A stretch of 64,000 nucleotides of DNA from Actinomycetota bacterium (GTDB taxonomy: Bacteria; Actinomycetota; Actinomycetes; Mycobacteriales; JACQDL01), in assembly GCA_016201065.1 (NCBI GenBank), contig JACQDL010000006.1:24657-88656 (forward strand), written 5' to 3'. Position 1 is the stretch's first letter; each line of letters begins with the position of its first letter. Positions 51,885-60,937 of the stretch are shown piece after piece. Position numbers and translations under genes: made by a program. A model generated the notes under the pieces. The model ran no database searches. It saw only the letters and a list, made by a program, of their open reading frames with translations, and was not told where the DNA came from.

Positions 51885-52988
51885 TCACGAGTTGGTCTCC
51901 ACCGCCCCCGGCCCGGGTGCGGCGGGCAGGACGAGGCCGGGACGGGTGGGCAACCGCAACGTCAGGCAGGTGCCGGCGCCCGGTCGCGAGTCGACCTCCA
52001 GCGATCCGCCCGCGAGCCTGGCCCGCTCCCGGAGCAGGCCGAGCCCGACGTGCCGGCCACTGACCGACCGCACTGCTGCCGGGTCGAAGCCGGCGCCACC
52101 GTCCCGCACGGTCGACACGACCGCCTCCCCATCGACCGTCAGGCTGATGTCGGCGGCGTCCACGTCGGCGTGCTTGACAACGTTGAGCAATGCCTCCTGG
52201 AAGAACCGGTACGTGGCCACCGCCGAGACCAGCGGCACCGGGTACGGCTCGGCCGGCCACGACACCCGAACGTCGAGCAGGTACCGCGAGGCCATGTCCC
52301 GGCGCAACGCGCTCACCGCGGCGGCGAGGTCGCCGTCACGGAGCTCGGGCGGACGGGTCCGTGCCATCACCGCACGCACCTGCTCCTCGGCGTCCTCGAT
52401 GTGCTGCCGCAGCCGGGCCCGCTGCACCTCGGTCAGCTGCGGCTCGGCCAGCAGGGACCGGGCCGCCATCAGGGACTGGGCGACGGTGTCGTGCAGCTCG
52501 GCGGCGAGCTGGCCACGGGTGGCCTCCTCGGCCGCCACGAGCCCGGACAGCAGCTCGAACATGCCGGCGCTGGCGTTGTCCGCGCCCCGCCGCGCCTGCT
52601 CGGCGACCTCGTCGGCGAGCAGGGCACGCAGCTGCAGGGCGTCCAGCACCCGGGCCAGATCGTCGAGCTCCTGGCTGGCGAACGCCGCGTCCATCCGCGC
52701 CCGGCCGGTCACCGGGCGTCCCGGTGCCGGGTCACGCAGCCGGCCGATCGCATCGGCGTGCAGCGCCCGTAGGCCGTGGGTGATCCGCCGGGACCATAGC
52801 AGCGCCGCACCGGTCGCCACGGCACCGACCACGGCACCGACCACCAGCGCCGCGCACTCCATCGGCTGCACGCCGTCCGGGACGAGCATGAGGGTCACCG
52901 CGAGCAGCACAACCAGCACCGTGACCCCCACGCCGCCGGTGACCCAGGCAGCGAGCGGGAGCGAGATCCGACGTCGGGTGGCGCTCAC
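51885..52988 (-). CDS. NarL-type sensor histidine kinase
   Basis: 367 residues. Two N-terminal membrane helices (residues about 15-35 and 47-65) and a HAMP-like linker are followed by the HisKA_3 box ATRGQLAAELHDTVAQSL with the phospho-accepting His. The HATPase domain follows (N-box FFQEALLNVVKHA, G-box RDGGAGFD, GLGLLRERA). The GTG overlaps the stop of the upstream membrane-GAF gene, so the two are translated together. The partner regulator is probably the LuxR-type gene at 54844. The signal is unknown. Confidence 0.88.
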   Translation of the reverse strand: MSATRRRISLPLAAWVTGGVGVTVLVVLLAVTLMLVPDGVQPMECAALVVGAVVGAVATGAALLWSRRITHGLRALHADAIGRLRDPAPGRPVTGRARMDAAFASQELDDLARVLDALQLRALLADEVAEQARRGADNASAGMFELLSGLVAAEEATRGQLAAELHDTVAQSLMAARSLLAEPQLTEVQRARLRQHIEDAEEQVRAVMARTRPPELRDGDLAAAVSALRRDMASRYLLDVRVSWPAEPYPVPLVSAVATYRFFQEALLNVVKHADVDAADISLTVDGEAVVSTVRDGGAGFDPAAVRSVSGRHVGLGLLRERARLAGGSLEVDSRPGAGTCLTLRLPTRPGLVLPAAPGPGAVETNS

Positions 52989-54397
52989 CGTCTGTCGGCT
53001 GGCTCCAGGCGGCCCGTGGTGGTCCACTCCGCCTCGGGACCGGCTCCCCGGCCGTCACCAGGCTCCTCCTGGAACGGCTGGGCCATCGACACGGCGCCGA
53101 GCAGCGCCGCGACCGCCCGCTCGACCGTGTGCAGCTCCTCCACGATCTCGGTGACCGGGTGCGCCCCGTCGAACCGGTTGGCCAGCCGGGACAGCCGGTC
53201 GGCCGACTCCCTGAGCACCACCAGCGCGGGCGCGGTGTCCGCGCCGATGTCGCCGAGCACCCTCCCGGCGGCCCGGTATGCCTCGACCTCGCCCCTCGCC
53301 TTGTCCGCCTGGGCGGTGAGATCCGCCACCGACAGCCAGGACTCGGCCTGGGTCACGAGCACCTCGGCGAGCTGAACGTCGGCCCGGGTGAACCCACCCG
53401 CCCGGGCCGGCCGACGGATGATCAGCACGGCCAGGGGACGGTCCACGTCGCCGAGGACCACCGACACGAACGGCCTGGTGCCCTCGACCCCGACCAGCGG
53501 GCCGCGGGCGGCGAGCGCGCGCAGCACCCAGCCGGCGCTGAAGGCGTCCGGCTCGGTCCGGGACCGGGTGGACAGGGAGTGCTCGTCACCCCGGTACAGC
53601 ACCGGCCCGTCCGGGTGCCGCAGCAGCAGCTCCACCTCGGCGCCGCCGAACACCCTGGCGGCGGCGGTCACCACGACCTGGGCCGAGGTGTCGACGGAGG
53701 TGCCGAGGATCGTCTCGTGGCCCCGCGCGATCTCGGCGAACAGCCGCGCCTCCGCGGCCCGGTTGCTCTGCTGGTGGAAGGACCACCACAGCAACCCGGC
53801 CGGCACGACGAGGCCGAGCAGCCCGAGGGGTTGGAAGGCCAGCAGCCACCCGCCGAGCAACCCGACCGACGCGTTGCCGACGGTGATCAGCAGCGTCATG
53901 AAGCCGATATCGACCAGCACGCTGCGGTACCGGCGACCGCTGACCATGGCGACCGGGAAGGCGGCCAGCGAGTTGTTGACCACGATGAAGACAAGGGCGC
54001 CGACCACCGCTCCCGGCAGGCCGCCGCCGAGCAGCACGCAGGAGCCGACCGCGAGTCCGGTGGAACCGGTGAAGTTCGCGCCGTTGAAGGCAAGCTTGAT
54101 GGGTTGCCGGCTGCGCAGGCCGATGGCCAGCGCGGCGCCGACACCGTAGGCGACCGTGAGCCACGACCCGGGCCGGAGCAGCAACCCCGCGGCGAGCAGC
54201 GGATCGCCGAGCCCGAAGGTGAACGCCTGCCGGCCGATGATGAAGCTGGCCCGGTACCGCTCAGCGATCGCCAGGCCCAGCGCAAGGCCGGGCAGCGCCC
54301 ACCAGGAGGGGCTGTTCCACGGCGTGCTGACTGCGGTGATCATCGCCACCACGGCTGCGAGCGCCGTGGCGGCGATGATCGGTCGGCGACCACGCAT
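52985..54397 (-). CDS. membrane MASE-like plus GAF sensor protein
   Basis: 470 residues. About eight membrane helices occupy residues 8-235. A GAF-like domain (about 250-410) follows, then a short helical C-terminus with a possible coiled coil (TAQADKARGEVEAYRA). No kinase or cyclase domain is present. Gene coupling (GTGA) to the histidine kinase indicates that it modulates or feeds that kinase. ATG 54397 is taken at the start of the membrane region; GGAAG upstream is a weak ribosome site. Confidence 0.75.
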   Translation of the reverse strand: MRGRRPIIAATALAAVVAMITAVSTPWNSPSWWALPGLALGLAIAERYRASFIIGRQAFTFGLGDPLLAAGLLLRPGSWLTVAYGVGAALAIGLRSRQPIKLAFNGANFTGSTGLAVGSCVLLGGGLPGAVVGALVFIVVNNSLAAFPVAMVSGRRYRSVLVDIGFMTLLITVGNASVGLLGGWLLAFQPLGLLGLVVPAGLLWWSFHQQSNRAAEARLFAEIARGHETILGTSVDTSAQVVVTAAARVFGGAEVELLLRHPDGPVLYRGDEHSLSTRSRTEPDAFSAGWVLRALAARGPLVGVEGTRPFVSVVLGDVDRPLAVLIIRRPARAGGFTRADVQLAEVLVTQAESWLSVADLTAQADKARGEVEAYRAAGRVLGDIGADTAPALVVLRESADRLSRLANRFDGAHPVTEIVEELHTVERAVAALLGAVSMAQPFQEEPGDGRGAGPEAEWTTTGRLEPADRR

Positions 54398-54437
54398 GAT
54401 CTGGATCAACTTCCAGCAGAGTCGGTTTCCAGCAGGG

Positions 54438-54584
54438 TCACTCCCACGCACCGCTGGCGGGCCCGACCGTGCCGGTCGGGCTGGTTCCCGACAAGGCACC
54501 GGCCGCGACCGCACCGACGGCCACGCCAGCGGCGATGACCGCCACGGCGACAAGGAGCCGGACCACTCGCTTTCGCATCAGCAT
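54438..54584 (-). CDS. 48-residue exported/membrane peptide
   Basis: A short frame: ATG 54584 (or 54578) opens MLMRKRVVRLLVAVAVIAAG, continues as one Ala/Val-rich helix to about residue 31, and ends in a Ser/Thr/Gly/Pro tail (LSGTSPTGTVGPASGAWE) before a stop at 54438. The basic start plus helix is a signal-anchor pattern. AGGA precedes the start. It lies 40 bases upstream of the membrane-GAF gene on the same strand and is probably its operon leader gene. It may be the ligand or an accessory subunit of the sensor (inference). Confidence 0.55.
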   Translation of the reverse strand: MLMRKRVVRLLVAVAVIAAGVAVGAVAAGALSGTSPTGTVGPASGAWE

Positions 54585-54640
54585 CGTTCCTGGGGGTTGA
54601 TGGGCAGGATGTCGTCATCCTGGCACGGTCCGCGGACAAC

Positions 54641-54660
54641 GGTATGGAAAACTCCATTAC
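54641..54660. promoter_or_regulatory. imperfect inverted repeat in divergent promoter
   Basis: GGTATGGAAAACTCCATTACC: GGTATGG pairs with CCAT-TACC with one extra base. It lies between the peptide/sensor operon and the response regulator gene and could be the regulator's site. A TAGAAT (54702-54707) further on may be a -10 element for the regulator gene. Confidence 0.45.
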
Positions 54661-54843
54661 CAGAGTTGGCAAAGACAGGACAAGACATCGGAACGTGGTC
54701 CTAGAATACCCCGAACGGAGTACCTGACAGACGGCCTTGACCCGCTGGGATTCGGCGTATGGGTGCGGGGCGGCATGCGGCGCCGTGAGCGCCTGCCGTC
54801 GTCGCGCCAGCATCCGCAGAGCAGCGCCTTGGCTGGCGACGCG

Positions 54844-55545
54844 ATGAAGGGACTGGACACCGACGTGACCATCTCGCACGCCGCTGCGAACGGCATGCCT
54901 GCCGAGCGCACCGATGGCTTCACTGCGATGGTCGTTGACGACCACCCGTTGCTGCGTGAGTCCATGGTCGGCCGCCTGAAGATGATGGGGGCCACCGAGG
55001 TGCTCGAAGCGGCGAGCGTCGCTGAGGCGCGGGCCCGAGCCAACACCTCGGGGCCGCTCGACCTCTGCATCCTCGACCTGGGCCTGCCCGACGGGAACGG
55101 TCTCGACCTCCTGCGCGAGCTGGGCACCGGCGGTTGGCCCAGGCTGGTCGTGCTCTCCGCGGCCGACGACCCGTACTCGGTCCGGGCCGCGTTCGAGGCC
55201 GGCGCGCAGGGTTACCTGCTGAAGTCCGCGTCGGCCGCCATCGTCTCCGATGGAGTCCGCCGGGTGCTGGACGGCGGTGTGTACGCCGACCCCTCGGTGG
55301 CGTCGCTGCTCGCCGCCGGGTTGCGCGGCGGTCCCACCGAGAGCGGCGTCTCGGAGCTGTCGGCCCGTGAGATCGAGGTCCTGCGCCTCGTCGCGGACGG
55401 CAAGTCCAACAAGGAGATCGGTGAGCTCCTCAGCCTCTCCGCGCTCACCGTCAAGAGCCATCTCGCCCGCATCGCTCGCAAGCTCGGTACCGGTGACCGA
55501 GCGCAGATGGTCGTCATGGTCATGCGGGCCGGGGTCATCCGCTGA
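54844..55545 (+). CDS. LuxR/NarL-family response regulator
   Basis: About 233 residues. The receiver domain has MVVDDHPLLRE, phospho-Asp in LCILDLGLPDGNG, VVLSAADDP and the Lys in YLLKSAS. A C-terminal LuxR HTH follows: LSAREIEVLRLVADGKSNKEIGELLSLSALTVKSHLARIARKLG. It is divergent from the histidine-kinase operon and is the likely partner. ATG 54844 is tentative; GTG 54865 would start nearer the receiver. RNase D follows at once. Confidence 0.87.
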   Translation: MKGLDTDVTISHAAANGMPAERTDGFTAMVVDDHPLLRESMVGRLKMMGATEVLEAASVAEARARANTSGPLDLCILDLGLPDGNGLDLLRELGTGGWPRLVVLSAADDPYSVRAAFEAGAQGYLLKSASAAIVSDGVRRVLDGGVYADPSVASLLAAGLRGGPTESGVSELSAREIEVLRLVADGKSNKEIGELLSLSALTVKSHLARIARKLGTGDRAQMVVMVMRAGVIR

Positions 55546-55640
55546 CCCGCGCTACCGACGTCGAGGTCCCGCCGGTCGGCGCCGCCCTGCGGGACCTCAG
55601 CGGTGTCGCCGAGCCGGCCGAAGGCTCGGCGCGGGCCGTC

Positions 55641-56849
55641 GTGCCGCTGCTGGAACCGAGCGGTGGCGTGCCGGCGCCGATCACCGGGACCGCCGAGCTG
55701 GAACAGGCGCTGGACCGGCTGGCGGCCGGGACCGGCCCGGTCGCGGTGGACGCCGAGCGAGCCTCTGGCTACCGCTACAGCCAGCGGGCCTACCTGGTGC
55801 AGCTGCGCCGTGCGGGCGCCGGCACGATGCTGATCGACCCCACCGGACTCGCGGACCTGTCCGTGCTCAACGCGGTCATCGGCGATGCCGAGTGGGTGCT
55901 GCACGCTGCCTCCCAGGACCTGCCGTGTCTGGCCGAGCTGGGGCTGCGACCCAGCCACCTCTTCGACACCGAGCTGGCTGGCAGGTTGCTCGGGCACCCG
56001 CGGGTCGGGTTGGGCGCGATGGTCGAGCAGGTGCTCGGGCTACGGCTGGAGAAGGGCCACTCAGCCGCGGACTGGAGCACCCGCCCACTGCCGATGCCGT
56101 GGCTGGTCTACGCCGCGCTCGACGTCGAGGTGCTGCTGGAGCTCAAAGCCTCCCTGGAGGCCGAGCTTGCCGCCGCGGGGAAGCTGGCATGGGCTCACCA
56201 GGAGTTCGCGGCGATCGCCGCGACAACGATGCCGGCCCCCCGGACCGACCCGTGGCGGCGGACCTCCGGCATGCACAAGATCCGTAGCCGTCGCCAGCTG
56301 GCCGTGGTGCGGGCACTGTGGGAATCCCGCGACGAGCTGGCGCAGCGTCGGGACCTGGCACCCGGGCGGGTGCTGCCGGACAGCGCCATCGTCGCGGCCG
56401 CGCTCGCCGACCCGAAGAGCCCGGCCGAGCTCCAGGCGCTGCCGGTCTTCGGCGGCCGGCACCACCGTCGGCTGGCGCCCCGGTGGTACGCCGCGATGCA
56501 GGCAGCCCTCCGGCTCCCGGAGTCGGCATTGCCACCGCACACCGTGCCCAGCGACGGCCCACCCCCGGCGAACCGGTGGGCCGAGCGCGACCCGATCGCG
56601 GCCGGCCGGCTCGCGGCGGCCCGGGCCCACCTCGGATCGCTCGCTGAGCAGCTCTGCCTTCCGGTGGAGAACCTGGTGACACCCGACCTCGTCCGGCGAC
56701 TGGCCTGGGCGCCGCCGGCGGACAGCAGCCCCGAGGGGGTCGCCGAGCGGCTTCGGCGGCATGGTGCCCGACCCTGGCAGGTCAAGCTGGTCGCGACGCC
56801 GCTCAGCGAGGCGTTCGCTACCGGTCCGGCCGCTGGCCCGGCGCGCTGA
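55641..56849 (+). CDS. rnd: ribonuclease D
   Basis: 3'-5' exoribonuclease with a DEDD catalytic domain and C-terminal HRDC domain(s). It is at least 402 residues. Motifs: GPVAVDAERASGYRYSQRAYLVQLRR (Asp-x-Glu), LHAASQDLPCL (Asp), YAALDVEVLLEL (Tyr/Asp). The first usual start codon is GTG 55641, within VPLLEP. The frame is open and protein-like back to CTG 55542, which overlaps the upstream stop, so the true N-terminus may be up to 33 codons longer. The 3' end overlaps efeU by 32 bases. Confidence 0.9.
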   Translation: MPLLEPSGGVPAPITGTAELEQALDRLAAGTGPVAVDAERASGYRYSQRAYLVQLRRAGAGTMLIDPTGLADLSVLNAVIGDAEWVLHAASQDLPCLAELGLRPSHLFDTELAGRLLGHPRVGLGAMVEQVLGLRLEKGHSAADWSTRPLPMPWLVYAALDVEVLLELKASLEAELAAAGKLAWAHQEFAAIAATTMPAPRTDPWRRTSGMHKIRSRRQLAVVRALWESRDELAQRRDLAPGRVLPDSAIVAAALADPKSPAELQALPVFGGRHHRRLAPRWYAAMQAALRLPESALPPHTVPSDGPPPANRWAERDPIAAGRLAAARAHLGSLAEQLCLPVENLVTPDLVRRLAWAPPADSSPEGVAERLRRHGARPWQVKLVATPLSEAFATGPAAGPAR

Positions 56850-57726
56850 CCGACGCGGCGTCGCTGGCCGTCCCGGCCGTCCCGGTGACCGCGACCGGAC
56901 CGCTGGTCCCGGACCGCACCGGCGTCCGCTCGCGCAGGAACATCCAGCCGATGGGGAGCACGTATCCGAGCCAGACCAGCACCTGCTCCAGTGACGGCGT
57001 CGGGTCCCATCCCACCATGCCGGTCAGGAACTCGCCGAACGCCGTGTGGTCCGTCAGCCAGCGGTGCCGGGACAGGTCGTAGACGGGCGCCCAGAGCGAG
57101 CCCACGTCCCCGATCTCCTGCAGGTACAGCACGGCCCGGGCGAGCAGCCCCGCCGCGAAGAGAATCACGACCGCGCCGGTGACCCGGAAGAACGCCCGCA
57201 TCGGCAACCGGCGACCGGCGACGCTGGTGACCACACCGATCGCCACCGCGATCGCGATGCCGATCACGCCTCCGAGTAGTACCCGGCCACCGGAGTCGGT
57301 GGTCGCGGTGGCCACCAGGAACAGTGCGGCCTCAAGCATCTCCCGGATCACCGCCACGAAGGCCACGGTGAAGACAGCCAGCCGCACGTTGCCTGCGGAC
57401 AGCGCGGCGCTCATCCGCTCGCGCAGCCCGCTCGACAGGCCGCGGGCGTTGGCGCGCATCCAGAAGACCATCCAGGTCAGCACCGCGGCGGCGAACAGAC
57501 CGATGCCCGCGTAGGCCCGCAGCTCGGCCACCTCGGGCAGGTCCCCGAGTGTGCTGTGGATGACCACACCACCGATGCTCGCGATCACGGTGGCCGCGGC
57601 GATCCCGCGCCACATGTCACGGCGCAGGTCGGGCCGGTCGATGCGGCGCAGGTATACCGCGAGCACCGCGACGATGAGGGCAGCCTCGACGCCCTCCCGG
57701 ATCATGATGAGCATCGCAGTAATCAT
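56818..57726 (-). CDS. efeU: FTR1/EfeU-type high-affinity iron permease
   Basis: 302 residues, seven membrane helices. The first iron-binding motif REGVE (residues 10-14) is canonical. The second reads REMLE instead of the usual REGxE. No EfeO or EfeB genes follow in the window. There is no Shine-Dalgarno. TAGCCT (57734-57739) lies 7 bases before ATG 57726, and the IdeR/DtxR box overlaps that element, so transcription should be shut off by iron-loaded regulator and the mRNA is probably leaderless. It is convergent with rnd. Confidence 0.88.
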   Translation of the reverse strand: MITAMLIMIREGVEAALIVAVLAVYLRRIDRPDLRRDMWRGIAAATVIASIGGVVIHSTLGDLPEVAELRAYAGIGLFAAAVLTWMVFWMRANARGLSSGLRERMSAALSAGNVRLAVFTVAFVAVIREMLEAALFLVATATTDSGGRVLLGGVIGIAIAVAIGVVTSVAGRRLPMRAFFRVTGAVVILFAAGLLARAVLYLQEIGDVGSLWAPVYDLSRHRWLTDHTAFGEFLTGMVGWDPTPSLEQVLVWLGYVLPIGWMFLRERTPVRSGTSGPVAVTGTAGTASDAASVSAPGQRPDR

Positions 57727-57745
57727 GAAGGTTAGGCTAACCTAA
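57727..57745 (-). promoter_or_regulatory. IdeR/DtxR iron box
   Basis: The perfect 15-bp palindrome AGGTTAGGCTAACCT (57729-57743) within a 19-base site that matches 17 of 19 positions of the TTAGGTTAGGCTAACCTAA consensus as I recall it. It touches the efeU start codon and covers the putative -10 element. Confidence 0.88.
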
Positions 57746-57792
57746 CCCATCGCTCTGGCCTAGCCCGACCCGGCGTGGCGCCGCCCGGCCGT

Positions 57793-58836
57793 TCATCCGG
57801 CCAGCGCCACGCCGCTGACCGCCGGCAGCGATCCGTCCAGCACCACGCCGTTACGCCGCCCGGGGGTGAAGAAGACCAGTCGCCCATCGGGACGTACGGC
57901 GAGCACCGACCCGTTCCCGGTCCAGCTCGCGGCGGGCGGGTACGGCAGCGGCGCACCGCCGTCGAGCGACACCACCTGCAGCTCGGCCTCGGACCTCGGC
58001 GCGATCGGGCCGATCACGAGCTGGGCATGGTCGTTGACCCGGCCCAGCACGGCAAAACCCGCACCGTCCCCGGCGAGCCGGCCCGGACCGGTGATCCGCA
58101 CCGCCGACAGGGAGGGCAGCCGGGTCAGCTCGCCGCTGCGCAGGTCGAACACGGCGAGCTGGTTGCCCATCCGGAGCAGCACCACCCCGCCCGCGACGTC
58201 CAGCGCCTGGCCGGCGAAGAGCACCTCACGCCGCCCGCTCTCCGACAGCAGGAGGGTCTGCGGCTCCTCCCCCGCGCTGCTCGCGATGATCTGGCCATGC
58301 ACGCCGCCGACCGGGACGAACCCCTCCGGGACGGCCACCCGCGGCCCGGCCGGGACGCCGTCGAGAAGGTACGCCCGAACCTGGTCACCGGTGTCGAGCC
58401 AGAAGAGCTGGTTGCTCGTGTCGGGCACGACCGCCCGGGCGTCGCCGAGCCGGATCGCGCCCCCAGCGGCCGGCACCAGGTAGCACACCGTCCGGCCACT
58501 GGGGAAGCGCACCAGCAGCGCCTGGGCACGATGCCCGGCCACCACGTCGAGCACCCGTGCCCCAGCGGGCAGCGAGATCGCGGTGCTCCGCCGTTCCAGC
58601 GGATCGACCCGCAACGCCCGCCCACCGGACACGACCGTCAGCCGCCCCAGACCGACCGGAGTCGCATCGGAGCTCCGCACCGGGATGGACACCCCGACCG
58701 GGCGGTCGACCGGCGGGGGTTGGCCGTGCATCAGGCTCACGACGACAGCGACCAGCAGCGCGCCACCGGGGAGCGCCGGGCCGCCCGACCACCGCGGCAG
58801 CCACCACGGCCGCACCAACCCACGCACGCCGGCCAT
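57793..58836 (-). CDS. membrane-anchored beta-propeller-like protein, unknown function
   Basis: 347 residues. An N-terminal basic segment and a membrane helix (GGALLVAVVVSLM, residues about 22-37) precede an extracellular region rich in beta strands with repeating VVSGG-, LLVRFPSG- and LAVFDLRSG-like units, suggestive of a propeller. A single cysteine occurs in TVCYLVP. ATG 58836 is preferred. It lies 23 bases after the dxs stop on the same strand and may be co-transcribed. I do not recognise the family. Confidence 0.7.
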   Translation of the reverse strand: MAGVRGLVRPWWLPRWSGGPALPGGALLVAVVVSLMHGQPPPVDRPVGVSIPVRSSDATPVGLGRLTVVSGGRALRVDPLERRSTAISLPAGARVLDVVAGHRAQALLVRFPSGRTVCYLVPAAGGAIRLGDARAVVPDTSNQLFWLDTGDQVRAYLLDGVPAGPRVAVPEGFVPVGGVHGQIIASSAGEEPQTLLLSESGRREVLFAGQALDVAGGVVLLRMGNQLAVFDLRSGELTRLPSLSAVRITGPGRLAGDGAGFAVLGRVNDHAQLVIGPIAPRSEAELQVVSLDGGAPLPYPPAASWTGNGSVLAVRPDGRLVFFTPGRRNGVVLDGSLPAVSGVALAG

Positions 58837-58859
58837 TGTCCCAGAGGGTCGGCCCGCGG

Positions 58860-60812
58860 TCAGGAGAGCGCGGCCACCCACTCGCTGACCCGCCGGGTCA
58901 CCTCATCCACGGTCAGCCCGAGCGTGGCGCGTACCTGGTCGACCGTTCCGTGGTCGAGGAACCGGGGTGGGATGCCGACGTCCCGGGCCGGCACGTCGAC
59001 GGCCTCGTCCCGCAGCACCTGGGACACCCGTGCGCCAATGCCACCAGCCCGGTTGCCGTCCTCCAGGGTGACCACCAGCCGGTGCCGCCCGGCGAGGGTG
59101 ACGATCGCGGGGTCGACCGGGACGACCCAGCACGGGTCCACCACGGTCACGGCGATGCCGTGCTCGCCGAGACGCCCCGCGACCTCCAGGCTCAGCTGGG
59201 CCAGCGGACCGACGCTGATCAGGAGCACGTCGGCCACCCGCCCGCTGGCCGGGTCGCCACCGGAGGTGTCGGCGACCGGTTCGTGCAGGAGATCCACGCC
59301 ACCGACCCGCCGCCGGGCCGGAACGTCCGCCGCGAGCGGCGTCTTGGGGAAGCGCACGATCGTCGGACCGTCGTCCACGGCGATGGCCTCGCGCAGCTGG
59401 GTGCGCAGCGACGCCTCGTCCCGGGGCGCCGCGATCCGGATTCCCGGCACGCCGCCGAACACCGCCAGGTCCCACATGCCGTTGTGGCTGGCACCGTCGT
59501 CGCCGGTGATCCCGGCCCGGTCCAGCACGAAGGTGACGGGCAGCCGGTGCAGGGCGACGTCCATCAGCACCTGGTCGAAGGCCCGGTTGAGGAACGTCGC
59601 GTACACCGCGACGACCGGGTGCAGGCCACCCATGGCGAGGCCGGCCGCCGAGGTGACCGCGTGCTGCTCGGCGATGCCCACGTCGTAGATCCGGTCCGGG
59701 TAGGCCCGGGCGAAGTCGCCCAGCCCGGTCGGCTCCAGCATGGCCGCGGTGACAGCGACCACGTCCGGACGGTCCACGCCAACCTTCACCAGCTCGTCGG
59801 AGAACACCGCGGTCCACCGCCGACCGGGCCGGTCGTGCTGCCGCCCGGTCAGCGGGTCGAACGCGCCGGGTCCGTGCAGGCAGTCGGCCTCATGGTGCTC
59901 GGCCGGCTCGTAGCCGGAGCCTTTCCTGGTGACGCAGTGCACGATCACCGGAGCGCCGAAGTCCCGGGCCGAGCGCAGCGCGTCCTCGCACGCGGCGATG
60001 TCGTGCCCGTCCACCGGTCCCACGTACTTCAGCCCGAGATCCTCGAACAACCCCTGCGGGGCGAGCATGTCCTTCAGCCCCCGCTTGATGCCGTGCAGCG
60101 CGTCGTACAGCGGCTGACCGACGAGCGGCGCACGGACCAGCGACTCCTTGACGATCTCCAGCGCGCGCTCGTAGCCGGGCTTGAGCCGCAGCGCCGACAG
60201 GTGCCGTGCCAGCCCACCGATGGTGGGCGCGTAGGACCGGCCGTTGTCGTTGACGACGATGACCACCGGCAGGTCGGAGGCGGCGATGTTGTTCAGCGCC
60301 TCCCAGCACATCCCGCCGGTCAGCGCGCCGTCACCGACGACGGCCACCACGGTGCGGGACAGCCCGCGCACCCGGAACGCCTTGGCCAGGCCGTCGGCGT
60401 AGGACAGTGCGGTGGATGCGTGGCTGTTCTCGATCAGGTCGTGCTCGGACTCCGCCCGGCTCGGGTAGCCGGACAACCCGCCGCGCTGCCGCAGCTTGTC
60501 GAAGCCGGCCTGCCGCCCGGTCAAGATCTTGTGCACGTAGGCCTGATGCCCGGTGTCCCACAGGATCGGGTTGGTCGGTGAGTCGAAGACCCGATGCAGG
60601 GCGATGGTCAGCTCGACGGCCCCGAGGTTGGGGCCGAGATGGCCGCCGGTCCGGGACACCTTCGCCACCAGGAACTCGCGGATCTCGCTGGCCAGCTGGG
60701 GAAGCTGGGCGGGGGCGAGGGCCTTGACGTCGGCGGGCGACCCGACGGTCGCGAGCAGGCCAGAACCGGGGCCACCGGACCGGTCGGCCGGCGGGAAGTC
60801 ATCTGTTGCCAC
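58860..60812 (-). CDS. dxs: 1-deoxy-D-xylulose-5-phosphate synthase
   Basis: First enzyme of the MEP isoprenoid pathway (pyruvate plus glyceraldehyde 3-phosphate), TPP-dependent. It is 650 residues. Motifs: [37 protein letters not shown], the TPP site [16 protein letters not shown]...[18 protein letters not shown], and [18 protein letters not shown] 60812 has TACAGT (60820-60825) 7 bases upstream and no Shine-Dalgarno, so it is probably leaderless. A 38-bp palindrome upstream insulates it from the flavohaemoprotein gene. Confidence 0.96.
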   Translation of the reverse strand: MATDDFPPADRSGGPGSGLLATVGSPADVKALAPAQLPQLASEIREFLVAKVSRTGGHLGPNLGAVELTIALHRVFDSPTNPILWDTGHQAYVHKILTGRQAGFDKLRQRGGLSGYPSRAESEHDLIENSHASTALSYADGLAKAFRVRGLSRTVVAVVGDGALTGGMCWEALNNIAASDLPVVIVVNDNGRSYAPTIGGLARHLSALRLKPGYERALEIVKESLVRAPLVGQPLYDALHGIKRGLKDMLAPQGLFEDLGLKYVGPVDGHDIAACEDALRSARDFGAPVIVHCVTRKGSGYEPAEHHEADCLHGPGAFDPLTGRQHDRPGRRWTAVFSDELVKVGVDRPDVVAVTAAMLEPTGLGDFARAYPDRIYDVGIAEQHAVTSAAGLAMGGLHPVVAVYATFLNRAFDQVLMDVALHRLPVTFVLDRAGITGDDGASHNGMWDLAVFGGVPGIRIAAPRDEASLRTQLREAIAVDDGPTIVRFPKTPLAADVPARRRVGGVDLLHEPVADTSGGDPASGRVADVLLISVGPLAQLSLEVAGRLGEHGIAVTVVDPCWVVPVDPAIVTLAGRHRLVVTLEDGNRAGGIGARVSQVLRDEAVDVPARDVGIPPRFLDHGTVDQVRATLGLTVDEVTRRVSEWVAALS

Positions 60813-60877
60813 GTGGGCCACTGTAGCCGTCGAAATCCCGGTGATCGCGGCAAGCGGGACAGCCCTTGGCCGCCGTG

Positions 60878-60915
60878 GGGTGGCTGCCGGCGGGTCGACC
60901 CGCCGGCAGCCACCC
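60878..60915. terminator. 38-bp perfect palindrome
   Basis: Perfectly self-complementary over 38 bases around a central GTCGAC-type core. It lies 23 bases after the flavohaemoprotein stop and 66 bases before dxs, on the same strand. It is probably the terminator of the nsrR-hmp transcript. There is no T tract. Confidence 0.75.
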
Positions 60916-60937
60916 GGTTCAGTGGTGGGCCCGATTC

